From NCBI RefSeq assembly GCF_027706725.1, contig NZ_JAQFWQ010000057.1:1-44268 (forward strand): DNA of 44,268 nt, given 5' to 3'. This document shows positions 15,856 to 24,006 of this stretch, one piece after another. The DNA comes from Nocardiopsis endophytica (lineage in GTDB: Bacteria; Actinomycetota; Actinomycetes; Streptosporangiales; Streptosporangiaceae). Numbering within the stretch: the first letter of the stretch is position 1; every line of letters begins with the position of its first letter. Position numbers and translations under genes: made by a program. The notes beneath the pieces were generated by a model. That model made no database searches and had not been told where the DNA came from. It was given only the letters and a program-made list of their open reading frames with translations.

Positions 15856-18077
15856 GGCTCTCCAGATGTCGTGCTCGTTTCCCTGTCCAGGAGCAGAGCG
15901 GCGGTGGCCATCGCCGCCGATGCGCGGTCGAGGTCGGCCTCGGGCGCCCGGGACGCCGTCCGGGGGTCGGCACCGATCGTGCGCACCCTCTGGGCGATCG
16001 CGCGGCGCTCACCGTTGGAGAAGCCGCCGAACGTGCGGCGCAGCAGCGGCAGCACCGCGTCGAACGATTCGCCGTCCAAACCGCACAGCCACTCGTCGAC
16101 AAGGTGCAATAGGCCCTCGTCGTGCACGAGCACCAGGCCCTCGCCCCCGAGGAAGCCCGTGATCCATGCCGCCGCGCGCTGGGGATCCGAACCCCGCGAC
16201 ACCGCTCGGCTCAACCGCCGGAGCAGTTCCCCATCGTCGAGGCGTCCGCCGTCGCGCAGCAGCCGGTGTACCCGGCCCGCCACGAGGCCGGGAACGCCCG
16301 TGCGCGTGGACAGCCGGACCAGCGCCTCCCACCACGAGCGCTCGGAGGCGCCCCCGATCAGTGCCGCCGACCGGTGCACCGCCTCCACCGCACCGCACAT
16401 CCCCGCGGCGGCCTCCTCCGAAAGCCCCGAGACGGCAGGCCCGATCCCGGCGCACACCCGGTCCAGCAGCATCGCCGCCACCCGCCGCAAAGGGGCGCTC
16501 CCGGTGCCGCGCACGTCCCCGTACCGGGCGGCGCGGGCCAGTGGCGGGACGGCGTCCATGAACGCGGCCGTATCGGCCACGTGCGCCGCGCGCGCCGAGG
16601 CGCGGTCCAGCACCGCTTCCAAGGCGCCGTCGAGACCGGCCTTCAGGCACCGCTCCGCGAGGGCGGTCAGGTCGGTGAGCCCCGCGTGCGCCGCGCGTTC
16701 GCGTGTGCGCGCGTCGGCGGCCGAGGCGACGTCCGTTCCCCAGAGAGAGGCGTCGACGACCGCCGCCTCCATCTCCGGGAGCCAGGCGAGGCGCCAGCGC
16801 TCGTGGAAGGACCCCAGCACGCGCACCGGGTCGGCGAGGGGCACACCCCAGTCCACGTCCAGCATGCGCAGCCGGTGCAGCAGCGCGCTGCGCGCGCGCC
16901 CGTTCTCCTCGCGCAGGTCGAGATCGAGGTCGCGCGGCTCGGCCTCAGGGCGCAGGCGGAGTCGGCGCTGTTGTGCTTCGAGGTCCCGCTGGAGCGGCAC
17001 CCTGGGCACCGACAGCGGGACGCGGCCCAGGCGCTCGGCGGTCTCCATGGCCGCGCGCACGCGTTCGGCCTTGAGGGCGGACCCTTCGCACAGGACCGAG
17101 ACCACCGCCTCCCCGGCCTCGTCGAGCCCGGGAAGGGGGCGGCCGCGCAGGGCGGCCAGCGCTTCGCACAGCCGGACGCCTTCGATGACGTGCGCCGTGG
17201 AGACGTGCTCGCCCTCGGCGCGCAGGAGGCGTGCGGCTTCGGACAGCCACCGCTCCAGCGGCCGGTCGGGGGCGGTGAAGAGGTGGTGGTACCAGCCGGG
17301 GGCGCGTACGCCCGCGCCGTAGCCGGAGGAGGCGCTCAGGCGGCCGTGGCTCCAGGGGATCCACGTCGTCTCGGCGGTGACGCGGGGCAGGCGGCGCAGC
17401 AGGGCGGCGTCATCGGCGGCCTTGGGGCGCTCCAGGAGGGCCGGGACGTGCCAGGCGCCGCACACGACGGCGATCCTGGCGTGGCCGGCGCGCAGGGCCG
17501 AGCGCACGGTCCGGCGCATGTGGGCCTCACGGCTGGCCTCGTGGAGCGGCAGCGGGCCGGGGGCGGTGCGGGCGCGGACCTCGGTCATGGCTTCGGCGAT
17601 CGCGGCGAACGGCGACGGCGGCGGAGCGCTGCCGCGCTCGCGGCTCCGGTGCTCGACGGTGTCGTCCCACCAGCGCTCCGCGTCGTCGTATCCGGCCGCC
17701 GCGGCGAGCTCGGCGAGCGGGTCGGCGGGTCGGGCGCCCTTGCCGTTCCCGCCGTCCCCGTCACCCTCCACGGCGAGTGAGACCGAGGCCGGGAGGTCGC
17801 AGAAGCGGACGTCGCAGCCGTGCTCGTGGGCGTAGTGAAGGGCCTGCCACTCGGGCGAGAAGGACGCGAACGGCCAGAAGGCCGACCGGCGCGGCCCGCC
17901 GCGCCCGCCGGGGGCGTGCGCGAGCAGTGCGACCGGCGGTTCAAGCCCGCCGACCAGCGACAGCAGAGGGTCGGCGTCGCTCGGCCCTTCGACGAGGACC
18001 GCGTCGGGGGCGAAGTCCTCCAGCTCCGCCCGCACGGCGCGCGCGGACCCCGGGCCGTGGTGCCGCACCCCGAGCAC
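15852..18077 (-). CDS. DUF5682 family protein
   Basis: 741 aa, uncharacterised family. The N-terminus shows the family pattern GVRHHGPGSARAV, then VLVEGPSDADPLL, HYAHEHGCDVRFCDLP and VVCGAWHVPALL. This is distantly reminiscent of TraB/ChaN-like folds with conserved His, Glu and Asp, possibly catalytic. The rest is a long helical C-terminal part. The GTG at 18077 is chosen because GGGAGG lies 7 bases upstream; GTG 18083 is too close to it. It starts 26 bases after the MoxR stop and overlaps the VWA start. By context it is the YehM counterpart. Confidence 0.88.
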   Translation of the reverse strand: MLGVRHHGPGSARAVRAELEDFAPDAVLVEGPSDADPLLSLVGGLEPPVALLAHAPGGRGGPRRSAFWPFASFSPEWQALHYAHEHGCDVRFCDLPASVSLAVEGDGDGGNGKGARPADPLAELAAAAGYDDAERWWDDTVEHRSRERGSAPPPSPFAAIAEAMTEVRARTAPGPLPLHEASREAHMRRTVRSALRAGHARIAVVCGAWHVPALLERPKAADDAALLRRLPRVTAETTWIPWSHGRLSASSGYGAGVRAPGWYHHLFTAPDRPLERWLSEAARLLRAEGEHVSTAHVIEGVRLCEALAALRGRPLPGLDEAGEAVVSVLCEGSALKAERVRAAMETAERLGRVPLSVPRVPLQRDLEAQQRRLRLRPEAEPRDLDLDLREENGRARSALLHRLRMLDVDWGVPLADPVRVLGSFHERWRLAWLPEMEAAVVDASLWGTDVASAADARTRERAAHAGLTDLTALAERCLKAGLDGALEAVLDRASARAAHVADTAAFMDAVPPLARAARYGDVRGTGSAPLRRVAAMLLDRVCAGIGPAVSGLSEEAAAGMCGAVEAVHRSAALIGGASERSWWEALVRLSTRTGVPGLVAGRVHRLLRDGGRLDDGELLRRLSRAVSRGSDPQRAAAWITGFLGGEGLVLVHDEGLLHLVDEWLCGLDGESFDAVLPLLRRTFGGFSNGERRAIAQRVRTIGADPRTASRAPEADLDRASAAMATAALLLDRETSTTSGEP

Positions 18078-18103
18078 GCGCACACCTCCCTGGTGCCGCC
18101 GGC

Positions 18104-19210
18104 TCAATCGCCCACCTCCCGGCACGCGCGGTAGAACTCGCCCCAACCGTCCCGGTCCCGGGCGACCGTCTCCAGGTACTCCCGCCACACCACCCCGTCG
18201 GCCACCGGGTCGCGCACCACCGCCCCGTGCACCCCGGCGGCCACGTCGGCCGGGCGGAGCACCCCGTCGCCGAAATGCGCCGCCAGCGCCATCCCCTGGG
18301 TCAGCACCGAGATCGCCTCGGCGGTGCTCAGCGTCGCGCCGGGCGAGGCCACCTCGGCGCGGCCGTCCTCGGTCGCGCCCCGGCGCAGCTCCCGGAAGAC
18401 CGTGACCACGCGGCGGATCTCCTCCATGCCCGAGGAGACCTCGGGCAGGCCCAGCGAGCGGCCCATCTCGTCCACGCGCCGGGCCACGATGGCGACCTCC
18501 TCCTCCGCGGTCGCGGGCGAGGGCATGTGCACCGTGTTGAACCGGCGCCGGAGGGCCCCAGAAGGGGCGTTCACCCCGCGGTCGCGGTCGTTGGCGGTGG
18601 CGATGAGGTTGAACCCGCGGCGCGCCTGCACCTCCTCGCCGAGCTCGGGGACGGGCAGGGTCTTCTCCGACAGGACCGTGATGAGCGCGTCCTGGACCTC
18701 CGAGGGGATGCGGGTCAGCTCCTCGACGCGGGCCAGGCGCCCCTCGGCCATGGCGGTCATGACGGGGCCGGGCACGAGGGCGCGCCGCGATGGGCCCTCC
18801 GAGAGCAGCCGCGCGTAGTCCCACCCGTAGCGGACGGCGTCCTCGGAGGTGCCGGCCGTGCCCTGGACCATGAGGGAGGAGTCGCCCGACACGGCCGCGG
18901 CCAAGTGCTCCGACAGCCACGTCTTGGCCGTGCCGGGGGCCCCGACCAGCAATAGCGCCCGGTCGGTGGCCAGCGTCGCCACCGCCACCTCCACGATGCG
19001 GCGGTCGCCCACGTACTTGGGGGAGACGAGGGTGCCGTCGTCGAGTTCGCCCCCGAGCACATAGGTCACCACCGCCCAGGGGGACAACCGCCATCCGGGC
19101 GGCCGGGCGCGGTCGTCGGCCCGCGCCAGCGCGGCGAGCTCGTCGGCGTGGCGCTGCTCGGCGTGCGGGCGGAGCACGTCGGCGGGCGGTCCGGCGTCGG
19201 TCGGGGTCAC
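18104..19210 (-). CDS. MoxR-type AAA+ ATPase (YehL-like)
   Basis: 368 aa. Walker A is VGAPGTAKT (about residues 89-97), sensor 1 is NLIATANDRDRG, and the arginine/sensor-2 region is APSGALRRRFN. The Walker B position reads ARVEELTRIP, so the usual Asp-Glu is Glu-Glu. The PSEVQDALITVLSEK helix is typical of MoxR proteins. Start GTG 19210 overlaps the DUF5691 stop as GTGA, indicating coupling. MoxR ATPases remodel or activate partner proteins, usually with a VWA protein, and here that partner is two genes away. Confidence 0.92.
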   Translation of the reverse strand: MTPTDAGPPADVLRPHAEQRHADELAALARADDRARPPGWRLSPWAVVTYVLGGELDDGTLVSPKYVGDRRIVEVAVATLATDRALLLVGAPGTAKTWLSEHLAAAVSGDSSLMVQGTAGTSEDAVRYGWDYARLLSEGPSRRALVPGPVMTAMAEGRLARVEELTRIPSEVQDALITVLSEKTLPVPELGEEVQARRGFNLIATANDRDRGVNAPSGALRRRFNTVHMPSPATAEEEVAIVARRVDEMGRSLGLPEVSSGMEEIRRVVTVFRELRRGATEDGRAEVASPGATLSTAEAISVLTQGMALAAHFGDGVLRPADVAAGVHGAVVRDPVADGVVWREYLETVARDRDGWGEFYRACREVGD

Positions 19211-20628
19211 TGGAGCTCCTCGTGGATCCGGCGGCGGAGGCGCAGGACGTCCTCCAGATCGGACAGGGCCGCGGCGGCGCGGGGCGGGTCGCCGGGCCGG
19301 GGGCGGCGCACACGGGCGCCGAACGACGGGGGAAGGCGGCGGGCCGCGATCCGGCACAGTTCGGGCAGGTAGGACTCGTCCGGGCCGGTGGAGGCGGCGT
19401 CGACGGCGCGCAGGGCGCGGGCGGCGAGCCCGTCGTTCCACGGACCGGGCACGTGCTCCAGGACGCGGAGCGGGAACTGCGACCCGGGCGCCCCGGCGTC
19501 GCCGATGGCATCGGCGGCCCAGGCGCACCGCCGCTCGGGCGGCAGTAGCGCCAGCAGGGCGGGGCCGCGGCTGCCGTAGACCGAGTGGCCCTGCAGGAGG
19601 CGGTCCATGACCGGGCCGAGCAGGACTTCTGCCCACTCCCGGTCGCGCTGCACGATGGCGGCGTTGGCCAGGGCGTCGAGCAGGTCCCAGTCGCGGGCGG
19701 CGGAGGCCGCGCGGACCACTCCGGCGCGGTCGTCGGCGAGGTGGCCGGTCCAGGTGCGCAGCGGGGCGTGGGCGACCAGGGTCCACAGCCATTCGCGCCG
19801 GATCTCCGGGGAGGCGGCGGGGCCCGCGGCCGGGAGGGTGCGCAGGCCGAGGGCGGCACCGAGCGCACGGTCAGAGGGGTCGGGCAGGCGCACGGTGGGG
19901 CGGCCGCCGGTGCCGGGGCGGACATGGGAGCGGGCGCGGCGGGCGAGCGCGTCGCCGCGCTTGGAGCAGGGGAGCCGCGACAGGAGGGCGGAGGCGAGCG
20001 CGCGCACGCCCGGCGCGGGGTCGCGCAGCGCCGTGGCGAGGAAGTCCTCGTCGCCGGGGGACAGGTGCTCTTCGAGGGAGGCGAGGATGCGGCGTTTGCC
20101 GGCGGAGCCCTCGGCGGCCCAGCGGTCGGCGGAGGGGACGCGCTCCTCCGGCGGCCAGGAGTCGAGCAGGAAGGACCACGCGGGGGAGATGGAGGCGAGC
20201 CAGCGTCCGCGCTCTCCGGCGACGGGCACGATGGCGGTGCGCAGGACGCGGTGGCGCGCCCCGGCGTCCAGGAGCGCGGGGAGGGAGGGCGGCGGGGCGG
20301 TCAGGTCGCGCGCGCGGGCCAGTTCCAGCCATTCGGCGATGAGTTCGGGGTCGTCACGGTCGAGGAGGACGTCGAGCGCCGAGCCGGCGGCAGGGCTCGC
20401 CCAGGGGGAGGACTCGCCGGGTGCGGGCGGGACGGGGGTGGCGGTGGTGGGCCGGACACCGGCCCGGTCCCGGATGAGCGCGAGTGCCGCACGGTCGAGC
20501 AGGACGAGCGCGGGGTGGTCGGAGGCGTCGTCCCCACCGCCGGGGACCCCGGCCCGCGCGGTCCCCACGAGCGCCGCGGCGACCAGCTCGTCCCACGGGA
20601 CCGGCGGGGGAGGGGGGAACGCGTCCAA
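19207..20628 (-). CDS. DUF5691 family protein
   Basis: 473 aa, uncharacterised. It begins WDELVAAALVGTARA, the family signature, and continues as Trp/Leu/Ala-rich helical segments (DPAPGVRALASALLSRLP, REWLWTLVAHAPLRTW) that look like HEAT-type solenoid repeats, so a scaffold role is likely. The start is uncertain. TTG 20628 follows GAAAGG at 6 bases and lies after a strong hairpin, whereas the in-frame GTG at 20730 has no ribosome site and adds a non-conserved extension. Its stop overlaps the MoxR start. Confidence 0.82.
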   Translation of the reverse strand: MDAFPPPPPVPWDELVAAALVGTARAGVPGGGDDASDHPALVLLDRAALALIRDRAGVRPTTATPVPPAPGESSPWASPAAGSALDVLLDRDDPELIAEWLELARARDLTAPPPSLPALLDAGARHRVLRTAIVPVAGERGRWLASISPAWSFLLDSWPPEERVPSADRWAAEGSAGKRRILASLEEHLSPGDEDFLATALRDPAPGVRALASALLSRLPCSKRGDALARRARSHVRPGTGGRPTVRLPDPSDRALGAALGLRTLPAAGPAASPEIRREWLWTLVAHAPLRTWTGHLADDRAGVVRAASAARDWDLLDALANAAIVQRDREWAEVLLGPVMDRLLQGHSVYGSRGPALLALLPPERRCAWAADAIGDAGAPGSQFPLRVLEHVPGPWNDGLAARALRAVDAASTGPDESYLPELCRIAARRLPPSFGARVRRPRPGDPPRAAAALSDLEDVLRLRRRIHEELQ

Positions 20629-20751
20629 CGGGGGCCTTTCGGGGTGGGGTGCACTGTTGGAGTCCGAACGGGCGGAGCGGCCGGTCCGCACGAAGGGGCA
20701 CCGGTCGCGGGCGGCGCGAGGGAAGACCACGCCGCCCGCGAGCGGGGCGGA

Positions 20752-20781
20752 CTCCCCGGGCCGGGTGCCCGGCCCGGGGAG
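20752..20781 (-). terminator. 14-bp perfect hairpin between SWIM and DUF5691 genes
   Basis: CTCCCCGGGCCGGG (20752-20765) and CCCGGCCCGGGGAG (20768-20781) are perfect complements with almost no loop. It begins 41 bases after the SWIM stop and ahead of the DUF5691 start. It should terminate or attenuate SWIM transcription, giving lower or separate expression of the four downstream genes. Confidence 0.65.
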
Positions 20782-20822
20782 CGTTCAGAAGAGCGACGGC
20801 GGCTCCGCGCTCACGAGGGAGT

Positions 20823-22181
20823 TCACTGCGGCTCCTCCTGGACGTGGCGAACGGGTCCGGAGCACGGGACTCCCCTGTCGTCGCCCGGCGGCCACACGGT
20901 CAGCGGGCGGACCCCCTCCGGGGTCCATTCGGCGGCCACCGTCACCGGCGCGCCGCCGCTCACCGCCAGCAGCCGCCACGGGGGCGCGGCCTGCGGGCAC
21001 ACGGGAAGCGCCGCGCCGTCCGCATCGGCCAGGCACCACGACCCCGAGGCGTCCCGCGCGGGCCGCACGCCCTCCAGCACCACGGGCCAGGCCTCCAGCC
21101 ACGGGTCTTCGGCCAGCGCACCGGCCCAGGAGCGCATCGCGTCCCCCGCGCCTCCGCCGGACGGCGCCGCGAGCGGACGCTCGCCGTGCACACGGGACAC
21201 CGACGCCCGGTGCTCGGCCGCACGGAAGACCACCTCCGCGTCGGCCACCGTCGCCGGGGGCAGCGGGGCGTCCGGCGCGCCGCCCTCCGGCGCGAAGGCC
21301 AGGACCAGGCCGATCCGCCCGCTCACCTCCCCGCGCAGCCACGTCCGGCACCCCGCCAGCCGCCCGCTGGAGAAGTCGTGGCGACCGAGGACCTGCCAGG
21401 AGTCCCGCACCGGCGCCGACTCCGGCCCCGGCCCGAGCCCGACCCGGGACAGCACGGTCGCGCGCAGCCCCTCGGGCAGCCGGTCGCGGCGCCGGTACCC
21501 GGAGGCGAGCAGCCGCAGCAGCGCCGCCTCCGCCAGCAGCCGCGACGGCCAGTCGGGGGAGGTCGGCGGACCCGCGGACCCGACGGCCCCCGCAAGCGCG
21601 CGCACCCGCCGGGCCACCCGCCCCGCCTGGGCGTCCACCAGCCGCGCCGCCATGCCGTCCCAGTGCGCGTACCCGGCCGTGCGCGCGTCGGCCAGGCCGG
21701 TGTCGACCTGGTCGCGCAGCCACAGTTCGAGGTCGGCCAGGCCGGCGGCGACCCGGTCGGCGCGGCGGAGGGCCCGCTGCTCGACGGCCCGCAGGGCGGC
21801 GGCCCGGCGGCCGGGCCAGCGCACCACCCAGTCGGGGGGAGGGGTGTCGTCGGCACGGCCCCGGATCCACAGCAGGAGCAGGGCCAGCGCGTGGGCGCAC
21901 ATCCTGCGCCGGACCGGGCACCCGCACCGGTGGAGCGGGCCGCCGCCCGCGTCCGGCAGGCGCACGGCGACGCGGAGCGGGGCGGAGGCGTCCCGGGCGT
22001 GTTCGCCCCAGACGGTGGTCCCGGGACCGGACCCGTCCTGCCCGGTCCCGGAACCCCACACCTCCCGAGCCGCGCCCAGGACGGGCCAGGAGCCCCCGTC
22101 GGCCGCCGTGAGGACGTCCGACCGGGAGGAGCCGTCGGGGAGGAGGTCCCAGACGTCGTCGGCGCTCCAGTGTGTGCTCAC
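20823..22181 (-). CDS. SWIM zinc-finger protein
   Basis: 452 aa. The SWIM motif is intact: HRCGCPVRRRMCAHALALLL with C86, C88, C95 and H97 (CxCx6CxH). SWIM domains bind DNA or proteins. The C-terminal ~300 residues are helical then beta-rich and unassigned. The start is GTG 22181 (STHWSADDVWDLLP), with TAGTTT ending 7 bases upstream (leaderless); the ATG at 22211 and start at 22232 are in frame but would include the -10. It is the first gene of the MoxR cluster and the YehQ counterpart. Confidence 0.88.
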   Translation of the reverse strand: MSTHWSADDVWDLLPDGSSRSDVLTAADGGSWPVLGAAREVWGSGTGQDGSGPGTTVWGEHARDASAPLRVAVRLPDAGGGPLHRCGCPVRRRMCAHALALLLLWIRGRADDTPPPDWVVRWPGRRAAALRAVEQRALRRADRVAAGLADLELWLRDQVDTGLADARTAGYAHWDGMAARLVDAQAGRVARRVRALAGAVGSAGPPTSPDWPSRLLAEAALLRLLASGYRRRDRLPEGLRATVLSRVGLGPGPESAPVRDSWQVLGRHDFSSGRLAGCRTWLRGEVSGRIGLVLAFAPEGGAPDAPLPPATVADAEVVFRAAEHRASVSRVHGERPLAAPSGGGAGDAMRSWAGALAEDPWLEAWPVVLEGVRPARDASGSWCLADADGAALPVCPQAAPPWRLLAVSGGAPVTVAAEWTPEGVRPLTVWPPGDDRGVPCSGPVRHVQEEPQ

Positions 22182-22396
22182 ATCCCTGAAACTACGGGCC
22201 GGGTACGACATTTTCGGGCCGCACGGCGACACCGGGTGGGCCGGCGCCCTCGGGCGTCTAGGGTGTCGGGGGTCACGGGTGGGACACCGCTGTGCGGACT
22301 CATCGGCGCCCCTCCTGCGGCGCGTTCCCGGAGGGTGGCGGGGCGGTCCGCGGTCGGCGGGATACGGTGGGTGACGATCGATCTGGGGAGAGTGCT

Positions 22397-23410
22397 GTGA
22401 CCGGGGGAGACGCAGACCGCAGGGAACTGCTCAGGCTGCTCGTGGGGCCGTGGGTCGGCAAGGCCGTGGCCGCCGCCGCCGAGCTCGGGGTGGCCGACGG
22501 GCTCGCGGACGGTCCGCGCACCGGCGCCGAGCTCGCCGATGAGCTGCGCGTGCGGCGCGAGCCCCTCGAACGGCTGCTGCGGCTGCTGGCCGCCGTCGGC
22601 CTGGTGCACGACGACGAGGGGCGGTACGCGCTCACCCCCACCGGCGAGCTGCTCGGCTCCGCCCACCCCGCCTCCATGCGCGAACAGGCCCTCCTCTACG
22701 ACTCGCACTACTTCCGCGAGGCCTGGGACCGGCTCGCCGAGGGCGTGCGGACCGGGGTGCGCCCCTTCGAGGCCGCGTTCGGCGAGGACGTCTTCTCCTT
22801 CATCGCGTCCCGCCCCGAGGAGGCCCGGCGCTTCTCCGCCGGCATGGCCGCCGGGGTCGGCTACGCCGACGCGCTCGCGTCGTCCTTCGACTTCTCCGGG
22901 GTGTCGAAGGTCGCCGACGTCGGCGGCGGCGACGGCGTCGTCCTCGAAGCCGTCCTGAGCCGCCACGAGCACGTCATCGGAGTGCTCCTGGACCTGCCCG
23001 CAGCCATGGAGCCCGCGCGCGAGCGCCTGCTGCCCTACATCGCCGAGGGGCGCTGCACGGTCGTCGAGGGAGACTTCCTCGAACGCGTCCCCGAGGCCGA
23101 GGTCCACATCCTCGGCCGCGTCCTGCACAACTGGGACGACGCCTCCGCGCAGCGGATCCTCTCCAATTGCCGCGCCGCCATGCCCGCCGGGGGCGGCCGC
23201 GTGCTCATCGCCGAACGCGTCCTGCCCGACCACGGGCACCCGTGGCTGTCGCTCGCCTTCGACGTGCACATGATGGTGATGACGGGCGGCGTGGAACGCA
23301 CCGGATCCGAATATCAGGCCGTCCTCAAACAGGCCGGACTGCGTGCCGTGGGCGAATCCGAGATGCCATTGGAGATGCGCCTGTTGGAGGCGGCCCCGGT
23401 GAACGCCTGA
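22397..23410 (+). CDS. SAM-dependent O-methyltransferase
   Basis: 337 aa, plant-type/hydroxyneurosporene O-methyltransferase family (Methyltransf_2). The N-terminal winged-helix dimerisation domain ends near residue 90 (YALTPTGELLG). The SAM loop is VADVGGGDGVVLEAVL, the acidic motif VVEGDFLERVP, and the catalytic base region ILGRVLHNWDD, all expected. Such enzymes methylate hydroxyls on phenolic or polyketide compounds, but no biosynthetic genes surround it, so the substrate is unknown. GTG 22397 follows GGGGAG. It is divergent from the SWIM cluster. Confidence 0.92.
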   Translation: MTGGDADRRELLRLLVGPWVGKAVAAAAELGVADGLADGPRTGAELADELRVRREPLERLLRLLAAVGLVHDDEGRYALTPTGELLGSAHPASMREQALLYDSHYFREAWDRLAEGVRTGVRPFEAAFGEDVFSFIASRPEEARRFSAGMAAGVGYADALASSFDFSGVSKVADVGGGDGVVLEAVLSRHEHVIGVLLDLPAAMEPARERLLPYIAEGRCTVVEGDFLERVPEAEVHILGRVLHNWDDASAQRILSNCRAAMPAGGGRVLIAERVLPDHGHPWLSLAFDVHMMVMTGGVERTGSEYQAVLKQAGLRAVGESEMPLEMRLLEAAPVNA

Positions 23411-23453
23411 GGTGGGGGAACGGTGGTGACGGGCCCTGGTGCGCTGGCGAACG

Positions 23454-23467
23454 GGGACGAAAGTCCC
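23454..23467 (+). terminator. Small GAAA-loop hairpin after methyltransferase
   Basis: GGGAC-GAAA-GTCCC, followed by TTG, lies 43 bases after the stop. The stem is only 5 bp, so this is a weak terminator candidate. Confidence 0.3.
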
Positions 23468-23606
23468 TTGAACGCGAGGCGCGCCGCGGATTTCCGAGAA
23501 AACCCCCTCAAGGCGCCAATGGGGCGATACGATCTTGCGCACGGGGGTGATCGTGAAGTTACTCGGGGGCGCGACTGAGAGGCGGCGCGGCGTGCATGGA
23601 GGACCT

Positions 23607-23975
23607 ATGGAGCGCTTCCCATGCGGGAGTGCCACAGTGGTGCCGGTCCGGGGCGAGATCGACATCGCGACCGCGGACCGGATGCGCGATGACGTGATCG
23701 AGGCGGCCGCGGCCGCCGAGCGCAGATGCGTGGTGGTCGACCTCTCCCGGGTGACGTTCTTCGACGCCAGCGCCGTCCGGGCGGTCCTCACCGCCTACAA
23801 GGTCCTGACGGCCCAGGGGCGCCACATGGTCCTGGCCGAGCCGACGCCGCAGGTGCAGCGCACCCTCGACGCGCTCAGGATCGACGAGCTGCTGGACGTG
23901 TACCCCATCGTCGAGATGGCGCTCGCCCACGTCCCCGGGCACAGGGGCCGGGTCCCCGGCCCCGGACGCGACTGA
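23607..23975 (+). CDS. STAS domain anti-sigma factor antagonist
   Basis: 122 aa, single STAS domain like SpoIIAA/RsbV. PVRGEIDIATADRMRDDV is the first helix/strand unit. VVVDLSRVTFFDASAVRAVL holds the phosphorylation site, with S55 at the position of the SpoIIAA phosphoserine. When unphosphorylated it would bind an anti-sigma kinase and free a sigma factor. No kinase, phosphatase or sigma gene is nearby, so it is an orphan. ATG 23607 follows GGAGGAC; a -10-like TACGAT lies at 23528. Confidence 0.9.
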   Translation: MERFPCGSATVVPVRGEIDIATADRMRDDVIEAAAAAERRCVVVDLSRVTFFDASAVRAVLTAYKVLTAQGRHMVLAEPTPQVQRTLDALRIDELLDVYPIVEMALAHVPGHRGRVPGPGRD

Positions 23976-24006
23976 GGCGCCTCCCCCGCCGTGCGGGCAC
24001 CGCCCG

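Noticed and set aside
18078-19925. Upstream extension of the DUF5682 reading frame to 1357 codons
   Set aside because: It runs antisense-like through the MoxR and DUF5691 genes in another frame, is Pro/Arg-rich and lacks family features; a ribosome site supports GTG 18077.
19585-22374. 929-codon plus-strand frame opposite the SWIM/DUF5691 genes
   Set aside because: Low-complexity, no domain; the minus-strand genes carry clear motifs.
22397-23410. A secondary-metabolite cluster around the O-methyltransferase
   Set aside because: No synthase, carrier or other tailoring genes within reach; a single methyltransferase is not a cluster.
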